From: Petasospora fabianii
Taxonomy: Eukaryota > Ascomycota > Saccharomycetes > Phaffomycetales > Wickerhamomycetaceae
NCBI GenBank assembly: GCA_022641835.1
Contig: CP048716.1
Coordinates: 930,001-994,000 of the forward strand
Reading direction: 5' to 3'
DNA: 64,000 bases
Part shown: positions 1 through 9,271 of the stretch, in pieces
How the letters are laid out: each line of letters starts with the position of its first letter
Position numbering within the stretch: position 1 is the first letter of the stretch
Translations under genes and position numbers: made by a program
Notes under the pieces: model-generated
What the model was told of the DNA's origin: nothing
The model's input: the letters and a program-made list of their open reading frames with translations, nothing else
Database searches by the model: none

Positions 1-796
1 CCTTCTGCGAACATTCCATCAGCATTAAAGCATCCATTGGTAAGCCACCAGCTTTGGAAATTTGACACACCTCTCGGTTCTTGTTTATCGTCACCGTCAA
101 AATACCGTCGTTCAACAAATCCTCCTGCAGGTTGGCATCAACCACGTAGATCTCATTGGCGTCTCCTTTGATGTTCTCCTCAACTCCATTCGGATTGAAG
201 AAGGCAAAGGAAACACAGATCGGCACATGTAATATACTGAGCTCCACAGGTTCTCTCTCCTCAACGGAATGCACAATTACCTGTTCTCCCGATACCGAAA
301 CGTCGTTCTTCTTGAAATGCTGCAAGCCTGTCATAACAGCTATACAACTGGCATCGATGAAGCCACCATCATAGTCTAAAAAGTGTATGTCGGCTCTGAT
401 GGCCCAGCACTTGCTTCCGGCAATGATACAGAGCGACTCCAAGTCCAGCGCACCGGATCTTCGCACCGCCTTTTCGATAGCTCTTGATATGAGTAGCTCG
501 TCATCAGACTGACGACCATTTTCAAACATTGGTGATGCCATTGGACTGATCTCCGTTGATACATGGAAGAGACCTTCGAATGGACGATCCTCGAAGGGTG
601 CCACAATCTCTGCAGAGATACGACATACGACCCTGGTCTTACCCATCTTCACCTCGACAAAACCGTATTGTTCGTGTAAGGTGATCTCAACAGGACGGGG
701 TTCATCAAGATTACGACCATCTGTGCGGATCCCTTGTCTCAAAGCTTCGAGAACAAATTCTCGCTCGTTGGTGGATACTTCAATACCTTTAGCCAT
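1..796 (-). CDS. RRP45: Exosome subunit Rrp45 (RNase PH fold), 3' part beyond the window
   Basis: Structural subunit of the RNA exosome ring, acting in nuclear and cytoplasmic 3'-5' RNA processing and decay. About 265 residues are visible, starting MAKGIEVSTNEREF. The ATG at 796 has no in-frame competitor upstream. An RNase PH domain begins near residue 20 (QGIRTDGR), continues through VVCRISAEIVAP, and reaches the family signature LESLCIIAGSKCW near residue 120. The second half (VPICVSFAFF, then GDANEIYVVDANLQE) matches the C-terminal RNase PH subdomain. Known Rrp45 proteins have no phosphorolytic activity. A CTG codon encodes the Leu of GALDLES, where relatives also carry Leu. It is divergent from the stomatin-like gene. 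The reading frame runs off the left edge, so the C-terminus is not seen. Confidence 0.93.
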   Translation of the reverse strand, partial: MAKGIEVSTNEREFVLEALRQGIRTDGRNLDEPRPVEITLHEQYGFVEVKMGKTRVVCRISAEIVAPFEDRPFEGLFHVSTEISPMASPMFENGRQSDDELLISRAIEKAVRRSGALDLESLCIIAGSKCWAIRADIHFLDYDGGFIDASCIAVMTGLQHFKKNDVSVSGEQVIVHSVEEREPVELSILHVPICVSFAFFNPNGVEENIKGDANEIYVVDANLQEDLLNDGILTVTINKNREVCQISKAGGLPMDALMLMECSQK

Positions 797-1196
797 GGTG
801 ATGTGCTTCGATCAGTCCGTGGATATGCTAGGTCACTTTGATGAGTACCCCTTTTTTGGCTAGGAAAAAGAGTGAAAGGAAAGCAAAAAGTGAAAATAAA
901 CACACCAGAAGATGTTCCTTGATACTCAGGTTCACTGGTCTGTGATCCTTAGGGCGGATAAGAGATGAGCTTTCCCTTTTGAAGCCGGAAACTTTTGTCT
1001 TTTGTACGCGCCTTAACACCCGGACATCTCTTGGTGGCGAGCAAAAAAGGATATCGAATAACGGAGAACTCAGGCACATCAGCGACACATGATATCTTGG
1101 TTCACGCATCAATTGACTTGTACCATCCCTTGGCAGCCATCATTGGGAAACCATTCGATCCAAAAATTTACTGAAAGAGATAGTCAGCCATTGAAA
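797..1196. promoter_or_regulatory. Divergent promoter region RRP45 / stomatin-like gene
   Basis: A 400-base intergenic stretch between two divergently transcribed genes, so it must hold both promoters. It has pyrimidine/purine-rich tracts but no convincing TATA box or named site. An in-frame ATG at 1089 would add 36 residues to the downstream gene, but those residues do not look like a mitochondrial presequence. Confidence 0.5.
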
Positions 1197-2234
1197 ATGC
1201 TCAGAACCACCACAAAGGTCTCGGCGCTCGCTCGCTCTCGTCCGCTACTTTTAGCCACAAGGGCCTACTCACAGGCCCCAATGTCTTTCTTCCAACAAGA
1301 CCAGCTTCCTGCAAACACCGTGGTTCGCTTTGTTCCACAACAAACAGCTTGGGTTGTTGAGCGTATGGGTAAGTTTCACCGCATCCTCGAGCCAGGTCTT
1401 GCCATCCTCATCCCATTCCTCGATAAGATTCAGTACGTCCAGTCTCTGAAAGAGGCAGCTATCGAAGTTCCATCACAAAGTGCAATTACTGCTGATAATG
1501 TCACACTTGAGATGGATGGTGTTCTCTATATTAGAGTTGTGGACGCCTATAAAGCTTCCTATGGTGTCGAAGACGCAGAATATGCCATCTCTCAATTGGC
1601 TCAAACTACAATGCGTTCGGAGATAGGTCAATTAACTTTGGATCACGTCTTGAAAGAGAGACAGTCTCTGAACAACAACATCACAGCTGTCCTCAATGAG
1701 GCTGCTGCTGATTGGGGTATTAAATGTCTTCGTTACGAGATTAAGGACATTCATCCACCACAAAATGTCTTGGAGGCCATGCACAGACAGGTCTCTGCCG
1801 AGAGATCAAAAAGAGCTGAGATCCTCGATTCTGAGGGTCATAGACAGGCTGAGATTAACATTGCTGAAGGTAAAAAGGCTGCTCAAATCCTCGCTTCCGA
1901 GGCTGTAAAGTCCCAGAGCATAAACGAGGCAAATGGTGAGGCCGAAGCAATTCTCGTAAAGGCCCGTGCAACAGCCAAAGGAATTGCTGAAATTGCTAAT
2001 GCCATCAATAACACGCCTGGCGGTAAGGAGGCTGTTTCCATGCAGGTTGCGGAACATTACGTTGAGGCATTTGGAAAGCTGGCCAAGGAGTCCAATACTG
2101 TTGTCATTCCAGCGGGTCTGAACGATATGGGATCATTCATTGCTGGTGGAATGAGCATCTATAACCAGGTTACTAAGTCAACATCTACAAAGCCAGACCC
2201 AAAACCTGAACAAGTGAAGGAGATTGATGCTTGA
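1197..2234 (+). CDS. SLP2: Mitochondrial stomatin-like protein (SLP2 type, SPFH domain)
   Basis: SPFH/prohibitin-type scaffold. Relatives such as human STOML2 sit at the mitochondrial inner membrane and organise cardiolipin-rich domains and proteases. Start chosen at 1197, giving 345 residues: the first 28 (MLRTTTKVSALARSRP...) are rich in Arg, Ser and Ala and lack acids, as a presequence should. The SPFH domain runs from about residue 38 (NTVVRFVPQQTAWVVERMGKF) to about 220, with typical signatures such as ITADNVTLEMDGVLY, LRYEIKDIHPP and INIAEGKKAAQILASEA. A C-terminal extension ends in a Lys/Pro-rich tail. An upstream in-frame ATG at 1089 is possible but would bury the presequence. S. cerevisiae lacks a close stomatin homologue, while several other yeasts keep one. 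Confidence 0.88.
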   Translation: MLRTTTKVSALARSRPLLLATRAYSQAPMSFFQQDQLPANTVVRFVPQQTAWVVERMGKFHRILEPGLAILIPFLDKIQYVQSLKEAAIEVPSQSAITADNVTLEMDGVLYIRVVDAYKASYGVEDAEYAISQLAQTTMRSEIGQLTLDHVLKERQSLNNNITAVLNEAAADWGIKCLRYEIKDIHPPQNVLEAMHRQVSAERSKRAEILDSEGHRQAEINIAEGKKAAQILASEAVKSQSINEANGEAEAILVKARATAKGIAEIANAINNTPGGKEAVSMQVAEHYVEAFGKLAKESNTVVIPAGLNDMGSFIAGGMSIYNQVTKSTSTKPDPKPEQVKEIDA

Positions 2235-3568
2235 TCAGTCAGCCTATTGTTCAATCCAACTATGTATATATCAACAACAAGTCATGAGTAACGTTCACCA
2301 AACCTTGTGGTTATTCATTCATCTATCTAACGTTCATCTAGACAATACAATCCGATCTCAGAATAACACCAAGCTGGGAACCCAACTCCACCATGCTCAA
2401 ACCGTTCCATCCCATGACATTATCCGTAGTGAGGCTGTCCTCTGAGTTTTGAGATTCCAAGGATCACCAGCGGAATCAGGTAACGAGGTTGAAGTAGCCT
2501 CTGCCAAGTTGCTTGCCGCCATCCAGGACGATCCAGGTCAGGATGTGAGAAGAAGTGGTTGAGCTTCTTCAAGACTGGACTGACTAAGGTTTTATTGCTT
2601 AAAAGAGAGGGCAAAGGATTACACGGTGAATAGAGGAATGATGTACTTCTATGTGCTCAAAAAGATGACTTCAAACCGGTCAAAGACAGAAGAGGGTTGA
2701 GGTCCTCAGTTAAGTGTTTATTTGCTTCCCCTTGACGGACTTAGCCAAAACAACGTGATCGAGCTCTTGGAAAGATCGTACATCACGTACTTGCACTGAA
2801 GAAGCTCGTTGAGTTGAGAGAAGGCTAAGATCAAAGCTCTGTGAGAACATATTTTGCGCTTTGTTTGAATCTGAAGCAAGTGGCCCTTGAGTTTCTATGA
2901 ATTACCTCATGTTAGGAACAGGCAGAGAATTGAGCTTGATGAATAACACAGGACAGAGAATGACCAATGAATGACTAAAAGGGCACCCACGTAGCTAGCA
3001 GTAGGTTAGAGACTGATGACTGGGGCGTTAAATACAGACTGACAATACAGTAACAGGATACACTCAGTACAACCCAAGAAAGTGGCTGTTGGACCGTTGG
3101 TTTGGAAGTGCTTGGGGGAGATACCAGCATTCTGTGCACTTATAGCTCTAAAAGACCACCAGTGATGTACCCTACCAGGAAAGACAGCCAAATGCCGATT
3201 CTGGTACATAAGAAAGAGTCAAAAAAAAACATAAGTTAGACAAGTGCCTCGACTGTCAGAAGGGTGCTTCCTAGGTACCGCCAGCAGTAGAGACCACACA
3301 CCTGAGCTAGATGTAGGAACAGATTACTGGTGTCCAGTTACCACCAAATCAACACAGAAGTGGCAAGTCTTAGAAACTTAGAGACAGAACGCGCATCCCT
3401 CTAGTGGAAGGAGAATATTCAAGACAGTAGCTCAGTCTACTAACCAGTTACTTGGGAGCACAGGTAGTCTAGAATAAAGTCATTGTACGACAGTGGCCCG
3501 TGTGACGGTAGCATCTTTCAAACACCGAGAGACAAAGGTGAGAATTTTCGAGCAATTTGCTGGATATT
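2235..3568. other. Gene-free stretch with a possible worn retroelement fragment
   Basis: No host gene is supported. Open frames are short and several begin only with TTG or GTG. On the minus strand around 3006-3209 a segment reading YQNRHLAVFPGR recalls the PQNRLACFVGY stretch of the integrase region in the nearby LTR element, so it may be a very old pol relic (weak). A minus frame at 2420-2614 has a hydrophobic end but no ATG. Confidence 0.35.
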
Positions 3569-3806
3569 TGTTGTTGCCTATAACTATTGCTTATCACGAT
3601 TACATACTGGTTGTCAAACGCTAACTTATTTCTGTCTTGAGGTGAACTTCTCCCCATGTTCTATTTGTTGAAACTATGAGTAGACAAAGCTCTGTCTTTC
3701 TCTCTTTTATCATCTTTACCCAATACACTACTTTATTGTTTCCCCCCATTCCGTCTGTAAGTATGTCTGCCGTGGGTCTAACCCCCCAGATTCATCTGGT
3801 CCAACA
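3569..3806 (+). repeat. Solo LTR relic, plus orientation
   Basis: Starts TGTTGTTG and ends GGTCCAACA, close to the TGTTGAAT...GATCCAACA ends of the intact element's LTR, in the opposite orientation to that element. Shared blocks include TATTGCTTATCACGATT, GGTTGTCAAACGCTAAC and GTTGAAACTATGAGTAGAC. Clearly diverged, so an old insertion reduced to a single LTR. Confidence 0.75.
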
Positions 3807-3980
3807 GATAGGAGAACAACACATCCAAACATCGTATTGATGGACCAGGGAAGGTTCGATTGCTTAAGTAGCTTTATCAAGTCGGATCGCCCCGGGGTGT
3901 CGTATTGAGGCTCAACGTTTACTTCAAGTGGAAGCTGCCAACTACGACATACCTACGCTACTCTTCCATGGGGGCCATGC

Positions 3981-4217
3981 TGTTGGATCATGAGTATCTG
4001 GGTTTTGACGTCAGAACTCATGATTACAATAGTAGACAGATCAGAGTAGTATATTCAGGGTAAAGAGTATATAAAGCAGAGAAAGACCAAGTTATGTGGG
4101 CAGAACTTGGTCTACTTATAGTTTCAACAAACAGAAATACAGTTAGGGTTTGATAACCAAAATGTAAATCGTGATAAGCAATAGTGATAGTCAACACTTG
4201 ACAACCAATATTCAACA
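3981..4217 (-). repeat. 3' LTR of the intact element
   Basis: A 237-base terminal repeat, TGTTGAATATTGG...GATCCAACA on the minus strand, preceded on the left by the target duplicate CATGC. It contains a TATATA promoter-like segment and matches the LTR at 8704-8940 almost perfectly. Confidence 0.96.
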
Positions 4218-4229
4218 ACCCCCTTGGTT
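4218..4229 (-). other. Polypurine tract of the LTR element
   Basis: On the minus strand the bases just before the 3' LTR read CAACCAAGGGGGT, a purine run directly adjoining TGTTGAAT. This is the expected position of the plus-strand primer. Confidence 0.75.
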
Positions 4230-4256
4230 GTCAAATCTCACAACAGTAAGACACAA

Positions 4257-7200
4257 TCAACACAATCCAAGCATGGAAACCAGTCGTTGGAAAGCTGGTC
4301 TTGGCAATGGCTTGGTGAGAACATCAGCAATCTGCTCAGTGGTAGAAGCATACTTGAGTTTCAGAGTACCATTGTTAATGTACTCACGCATAAAGAAAAC
4401 ACGAATATCAATGTGCTTCGTTCTCGCATGGAAAACGGGATGAGTAGCAAGTTTGATAGCACCTTGGTTATCGCTCAGCACAGTGAAAGATTCAAACTTA
4501 AGTTTCAAGGACTTTAACACCGAAAGAAGCCATATGGCCTCTTTGGTACCCTCCCCTATAGCCATGATCTCAGCTTCTGAGGTGGAGGTCGAGACAGATA
4601 ACTGTAGTGATGACTTCCAGCTCAACACCGCGGTACCAATCAATGTAACATAGCCAGTACGGGACCGACGAGTCAGTGTATCAGTTCCATAGTCAGAATC
4701 TGTGTAGACTATTAAACCAGAATCAGTATCAATCGAAGAAGAGTATTCAAGACCATAGTCACGTGATCCTGCAAGATATTTCGCGACGCGTACAGCTTGA
4801 GACCAGTCTTCAGCAGTGGGCTTCTGTAATTTTCGCGACAAAACGGAAACCGCATAAGAAATATCAACTCTGACAGTGTTACTTGCGTACAGAAGCTTTC
4901 CAACCAACGAACGATACATCTCAGGATTCTCAAGTAAATCAGAATCATTATCATTACCAGCTGATGAAGGTAACATTGGAATAGAGACTGGAGTGGCATC
5001 AGACAGACCAAATTCAGCAAGCAGTTTGATAATGTAAGAGGACAAGGAAAGCTTGAAAGAACCATTCTCAGAAGTAGAGATATCCATACCCAGAAACTTT
5101 TCAACAGTTTCAGACTTGGTAGTCTTGAATCGAGCATAAAGAGACTTTTCCAAACGAATTCGCAACCCAGCTGATGAACAAGCAAGCAAAATATCATCAA
5201 CATACAGAACCAACACCGCTTCACCATCATCACCCTGATACCTGTACAATCCGAGCTCAGAGGGGCATTGTACAAAGTTCAACGTCTCCAAGAAAGCCTT
5301 CATCGTGTGATACCACAAACGCGGTGATTGCTTGAGACCATACAAGCTCTTCCGCAGTTTCAACACCTTCCCCGGGTTCTCAGTATCAACATAACCAATT
5401 GGCTGTTTGATGTACACATCATAGTCAATGGTTCCATTCAGGAATGCGGTACTAATATCGTACTGAGAAACACTAAGTTTCAGCAAGGAAGCAACAAAGA
5501 AGAACAAGCGGACAGTCTCATAGCGGACCACAGGAGAGTAAATGAGGTCATAGTTGACACCATGTTGCTGACGAAAGCCCTGGGCAACCAGTCGACACTT
5601 CAAACGGCCATCGGACTTGACAACGCTGACCCAGCGAACAGGAATTGGCTTTACTCCCTCCGGACAGGTGGTCAACTCAAAGGTGTGGTTATCTTGAAGA
5701 GAGGACCATTCAGAGTCAAAAGCCTTCTTCCAGGCATCACCATTTTCCATGGAAGGACAGTCCAGTGGTGAGCGTGGAGTAGCTTGTTCAATAGCAGAAG
5801 AGGTAGCAGCAAGCAGTGCAGTAGCAACATAATTGACCTGGTTAGGTGGCAAAGTGGTCTCACATTCCAAGGTGGCAACAGAAGCAGTATCATCGGAGGA
5901 CCCAATTGGAACAGTCAGACGTTGGATCTTGTTCATTTCTCTAGCCTTGGATTTCTCAACCTCGACAATGGATGGAGTGCTCTTGATTTGAGCAGGAGCA
6001 AGGAGATTCAGTGGATCATTGTGATATTGTTCAGTTTCATCTTCATCGCCATCCAAAATACCGAATGGATTTGTATGGGCTTGACGAGAGGTCGGGGCTG
6101 GCACAAGTGTTGGTGAACGAGCATGTTTGCGGGGGAACACAAAACCATCCGTGGACTCCGCAGTAGCAGCAGCAGCAGATGATGGAGAAGAGGATTCAGC
6201 AGAGGATTGTTCAGACTTAGAGACTGCAGACGATGCAGCAGGTTCAGCAGATTCAGGTGGAGAGGATACAACAGAATCAATAGACGAAGATTCAGACGCA
6301 GGAGACGACTCAGAAGGCAAAGACTCATCAGGAGTTGGAGTAGAAGGTTCAGTGGAAGGCCCAGATGGAGACAAAGAAGGAGAACTGTCAGCAAGAGCAG
6401 ACGCAGAGATTCCTCCAGCAAACGGAACACCAGAAGCATAAGGGTTCAGACCGGCAGATTGGACATTTGGGGTGACATCCGATTTTTCAGCAAAGTACAT
6501 TAAATGTTCATGGAAGGTTGCATGAGCAGCAACAAATATGGTCTGGTTTGTTGGATCATAGAATCGGTACGCCTTGTGGCTGGGATCATATCCCACAAAG
6601 CAGGCAAGCCGATTCTGAGGGTCAAACTTACCTTCAGAAAGGGCCGATGGAACCTTCACATACGCAGTGCATCCAAATGTACGAAGATGAGAGTATGCAG
6701 GAGTCAGACCAGTGTACTTCTCAAATGGAGTTTCAAACTTCAGAACTCTTGAGGGAGTACGATTCATGAGATAGGCAGCAGTGACAACAGCTTCTGTCCA
6801 AAAGGAAATTGGAGCTTTGGAGGCGACAAGCATGGTTCTGGCAACTTCCTGACAGCTTCGGTTAAAACGTTCAGCTTTACCGTTCATGTACGAGTGATGT
6901 GGAACCGTAAGCTGATGGCGAATGCCTTGTTCACACAGAAACTGGTGAAAATTGGTACTCAGGAATTCTCCTCCGTGGTCACTTCTCAACACACCAACCT
7001 TATAATTCTGTCCAGACACAGAGAAACGACGTTCTTCGGCAGTAATGTGGTGTTTCAAAGTCTCAGATGCAGCAGACTTAGTGGCGAGTGGATAGACGGA
7101 GACATGATTGGAAAAGGCATCAACAATGGTGAGAAAATACTTCTCATCTTTCAGACCTGGGACCTGAAAGGGACCCGAAAGATCAACATGAACAACCGAC

Positions 7201-8744
7201 AGTGGTTGAGTTACCAGAGACCCAGAACCAGTCTTCGGAACACGAATAGGAGTCTTAGAGGCAGCACAAGATGGACAGGCAGTAACAGATTCAGACGGAG
7301 CAAGACGCAAACCAAGTCGAGAGGTCAAGACGGAGACTGGTTTCAGACCTGGGTGACCCAGTCTTTTATGGAATAGATCGAAAGTCAAACCAGAAGAAGC
7401 AGCAGTAGCATTGAAGACAGCTTGAGGCATTCTAGAGCTCACTGGATCGTGAGTTAACATAACAGAGTATAAGTTGGAACCAGAGATCTTCGTAGCAAAT
7501 TCATAAGACCAGGGACCGTCAGTACCATATTCAGTCACTCTCACAGAGGACTGTTTAAAGGTGAATTCAACACCTTTGTTGGTAGCCTGGGACACGGACA
7601 CAAGGTTCACAGTAGCAGATGAGACGAGTAAGCAGTCAGTCAATTGGAGAATTGACCCATCATGCAGTGGCAAGAGAACAGTACCAGTACCAGAAACCAG
7701 CAGTGGCTTACCATCAACACCCAAGATTTCTTCATTGTCAGTTGGAGAAACCGATTTGAACCAGGTAGGGTGGTTAAAGATATGACGGGAACAACCGGAA
7801 TCAAGGTAAACAGCATTTGGCATAAGTCCGACTTCGTGCTGTGGACCTGCAGCAAATCCAAACCATGCATGACCCTGCTTCCGCTTGGCTTTGTATTCCG
7901 CGACCTTTTTGAGGTACTCTGCAGTTTTCGGAGATGGACACATACGCGCAAAGTGGCCGGGTTTGTGGCAGTTATGGCAAACATTAGACGACTTTCCGGC
8001 CACAAACGCAGATGGGGAATGATCGGAGACAGATAAGGAAGTAGAAGTAGTAGTAGCAGAGGACATGTGTTCACGACTAAGCATTGAGATAGTGTCTGAC
8101 GTGAAGTTGGATAGATCAGTACCATGAAGCTGATGGTAAGCAGACACAATGGATCTGACATCATGTTCAGATCGGATCTGTGTCTGAAGCGAGGACAGGA
8201 ACAAGCAGGAAACAAAGTGTTCAGGAGAAAGCTGATGCACAACAGTTGTACGGAACTTGGCAAAATCTTGAATAAACTTATCAATAGAGAAACTTTCGGC
8301 AGAGGAAGGAGGGGAAAACAATGTGGCAAGCATCTTCACAGCAGCAGTCATAGATACTTGGCCAAATTGTTTGACAAGGAACAGATAGAGGGCACGGCCA
8401 GACATTTGGGAGAATTGGGACAATTGGAGAACAACTGGTTTAACAGAACTGTAAATAACCATAGTAATAACATCATCATAAGCGGCAATCAACGTAGCTT
8501 CTTCATTGGCAATGGACTGTTCGTCAAGTCCCTCTGGATAGGAAAGCACTGGCAAGCTAGCGTCGAGCAAATACTGGGAAAAACCGAGACCCTTAAGGCG
8601 GAATTTCATCTGGAAATTGGTGTCCCACAAGTGAAAGTTGCTTTTACCGAGAAGCTTTGAGTCTTCGGTAAAAATCGTCAGGAAGGACGGCTGGCTCATA
8701 ACCTGTTGGATCATGAGTATCTGGGTTTTGACGTCAGAACTCAT
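4257..8744 (-). CDS. Gag-Pol polyprotein of the LTR element
   Basis: A single 1,495-residue frame. Gag occupies about residues 1-300 with a CCHC zinc knuckle, CHNCHKPGHFARMC, near 256-269. The aspartic protease follows (LDSGCSRHI near 316). Then come integrase, with the copia signature GKAERFNRS, and a long Ser/Pro/Glu-rich linker. Reverse transcriptase has YVDDILLA, and RNase H ends the protein with DVLTKPL near the C-terminus. The first ATG lies inside the 5' LTR. A second and third ATG follow within 45 bases, the third overlapping the primer-binding site, so the true start is uncertain. No stop or frameshift separates gag from pol, as in Ty5 and copia. Confidence 0.95.
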   Translation of the reverse strand: MSSDVKTQILMIQQVMSQPSFLTIFTEDSKLLGKSNFHLWDTNFQMKFRLKGLGFSQYLLDASLPVLSYPEGLDEQSIANEEATLIAAYDDVITMVIYSSVKPVVLQLSQFSQMSGRALYLFLVKQFGQVSMTAAVKMLATLFSPPSSAESFSIDKFIQDFAKFRTTVVHQLSPEHFVSCLFLSSLQTQIRSEHDVRSIVSAYHQLHGTDLSNFTSDTISMLSREHMSSATTTSTSLSVSDHSPSAFVAGKSSNVCHNCHKPGHFARMCPSPKTAEYLKKVAEYKAKRKQGHAWFGFAAGPQHEVGLMPNAVYLDSGCSRHIFNHPTWFKSVSPTDNEEILGVDGKPLLVSGTGTVLLPLHDGSILQLTDCLLVSSATVNLVSVSQATNKGVEFTFKQSSVRVTEYGTDGPWSYEFATKISGSNLYSVMLTHDPVSSRMPQAVFNATAASSGLTFDLFHKRLGHPGLKPVSVLTSRLGLRLAPSESVTACPSCAASKTPIRVPKTGSGSLVTQPLSVVHVDLSGPFQVPGLKDEKYFLTIVDAFSNHVSVYPLATKSAASETLKHHITAEERRFSVSGQNYKVGVLRSDHGGEFLSTNFHQFLCEQGIRHQLTVPHHSYMNGKAERFNRSCQEVARTMLVASKAPISFWTEAVVTAAYLMNRTPSRVLKFETPFEKYTGLTPAYSHLRTFGCTAYVKVPSALSEGKFDPQNRLACFVGYDPSHKAYRFYDPTNQTIFVAAHATFHEHLMYFAEKSDVTPNVQSAGLNPYASGVPFAGGISASALADSSPSLSPSGPSTEPSTPTPDESLPSESSPASESSSIDSVVSSPPESAEPAASSAVSKSEQSSAESSSPSSAAAATAESTDGFVFPRKHARSPTLVPAPTSRQAHTNPFGILDGDEDETEQYHNDPLNLLAPAQIKSTPSIVEVEKSKAREMNKIQRLTVPIGSSDDTASVATLECETTLPPNQVNYVATALLAATSSAIEQATPRSPLDCPSMENGDAWKKAFDSEWSSLQDNHTFELTTCPEGVKPIPVRWVSVVKSDGRLKCRLVAQGFRQQHGVNYDLIYSPVVRYETVRLFFFVASLLKLSVSQYDISTAFLNGTIDYDVYIKQPIGYVDTENPGKVLKLRKSLYGLKQSPRLWYHTMKAFLETLNFVQCPSELGLYRYQGDDGEAVLVLYVDDILLACSSAGLRIRLEKSLYARFKTTKSETVEKFLGMDISTSENGSFKLSLSSYIIKLLAEFGLSDATPVSIPMLPSSAGNDNDSDLLENPEMYRSLVGKLLYASNTVRVDISYAVSVLSRKLQKPTAEDWSQAVRVAKYLAGSRDYGLEYSSSIDTDSGLIVYTDSDYGTDTLTRRSRTGYVTLIGTAVLSWKSSLQLSVSTSTSEAEIMAIGEGTKEAIWLLSVLKSLKLKFESFTVLSDNQGAIKLATHPVFHARTKHIDIRVFFMREYINNGTLKLKYASTTEQIADVLTKPLPRPAFQRLVSMLGLC
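8692..8703 (-). other. Primer-binding site complementary to the initiator tRNA anticodon arm
   Basis: Directly after the 5' LTR the minus strand reads GGTTATGAGCCA. GGTTATGAGCC is the exact complement of GGCUCAUAACC, the anticodon stem-loop segment of yeast initiator tRNA-Met. Copia and Ty5 are known to prime from such an internal half-tRNA rather than from the tRNA 3' end. Confidence 0.85.
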
Positions 8745-8940
8745 GATTACAATAGTAGACAGATCAGAGTAGTATATTCAGGGTAAAGAGTATATAAAGC
8801 AGAGAAAGACCAAGTTATGTGGGCAGAACTTGGACTACTTATAGTTTCAACAAACAGAAATACAGTTAGGGTTTGATAACCAAAATGTAAATCGTGATAA
8901 GCAATAGTGATAGTCAACACTTGACAACCAATATTCAACA
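8704..8940 (-). repeat. 5' LTR of the intact element
   Basis: A 237-base terminal repeat nearly identical to 3981-4217 and followed on the right by the target duplicate CATGC. It carries the TATA-like segment and, in its last 45 bases, the first start codons of gag. Confidence 0.96.
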
Positions 8941-8976
8941 CATGCTGCCTTGTCTCACGTTGCCCTACGTCTTACT

Positions 8977-9095
8977 TGTTGAAATATATGTAGACCAAGT
9001 TGTGCCCCACATAACTTGGTCTTTTCTATGTCCTATAAACTTTTACCTAAATACATTTGCTTTGACCCTCCCCGCTGTAATCATCTGGTCCAACA
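8977..9095 (+). repeat. Truncated LTR relic, plus orientation
   Basis: Reads TTGAAATATATGTAGACCAAGTT, keeps the ACATAACTTGGTCTTT block, and ends CTGGTCCAACA. This matches the 3' two thirds of the LTR in the opposite orientation to the intact element, 37 bases from that element's edge. It is an older insertion. Confidence 0.7.
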
Positions 9096-9271
9096 TGACT
9101 GTGGTGGTCAGATCCTCGTGATCCAAGTTATTACTCTATGAAATTGGGCAATCCCTCTTGGTTTTTTCTTCTTCGCTGAATCCGTTGATGCTTTTGAAAT
9201 CCACATATACAAGAGGGCCCATTGAGTCAAGAAGGCCCCTTGGCGTAATTATACCGCCCGATGAATACGGT
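9096..9271. other. Unassigned stretch between two element relics
   Basis: No host gene. On the minus strand a short frame reads LDSMGPLVYVDFKSINGF. The MGPL part is reminiscent of the start of integrase cores in copia-type elements, so it may be a relic of a different element. Weak. Confidence 0.3.

Larger units (their letters stand above)
3981..8940 (-). mobile_element. Whole-looking Ty1/copia-superfamily LTR retrotransposon (Ty5/copia-like)
   Basis: A 4,960-base element read on the minus strand. It has 237-base LTRs at both ends that differ at about one site, TG...CA termini, and a 5-base target duplication CATGC on each side (3976-3980 and 8941-8945). One long gag-pol frame lies inside. 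The primer-binding site abuts the 5' LTR and a purine-rich tract abuts the 3' LTR. The order gag, protease, integrase, reverse transcriptase, RNase H is the Pseudoviridae (copia) order. The near identity of the LTRs implies a recent insertion. No break is apparent. Single-frame gag-pol and a half-tRNA primer site are shared with Ty5 and copia (hemivirus type). Confidence 0.96.

Noticed and set aside
2420-2614. Minus-strand open frame ending in a hydrophobic stretch and SKLRGQPHYG
   Set aside because: No ATG in the frame, which opens at a stop just upstream; no recognisable family. Could be an exon relic but unsupported.
6127-6441. Acidic plus-strand frame opposite the integrase linker
   Set aside because: It is the antisense shadow of a Ser/Pro-rich coding stretch in the LTR element.
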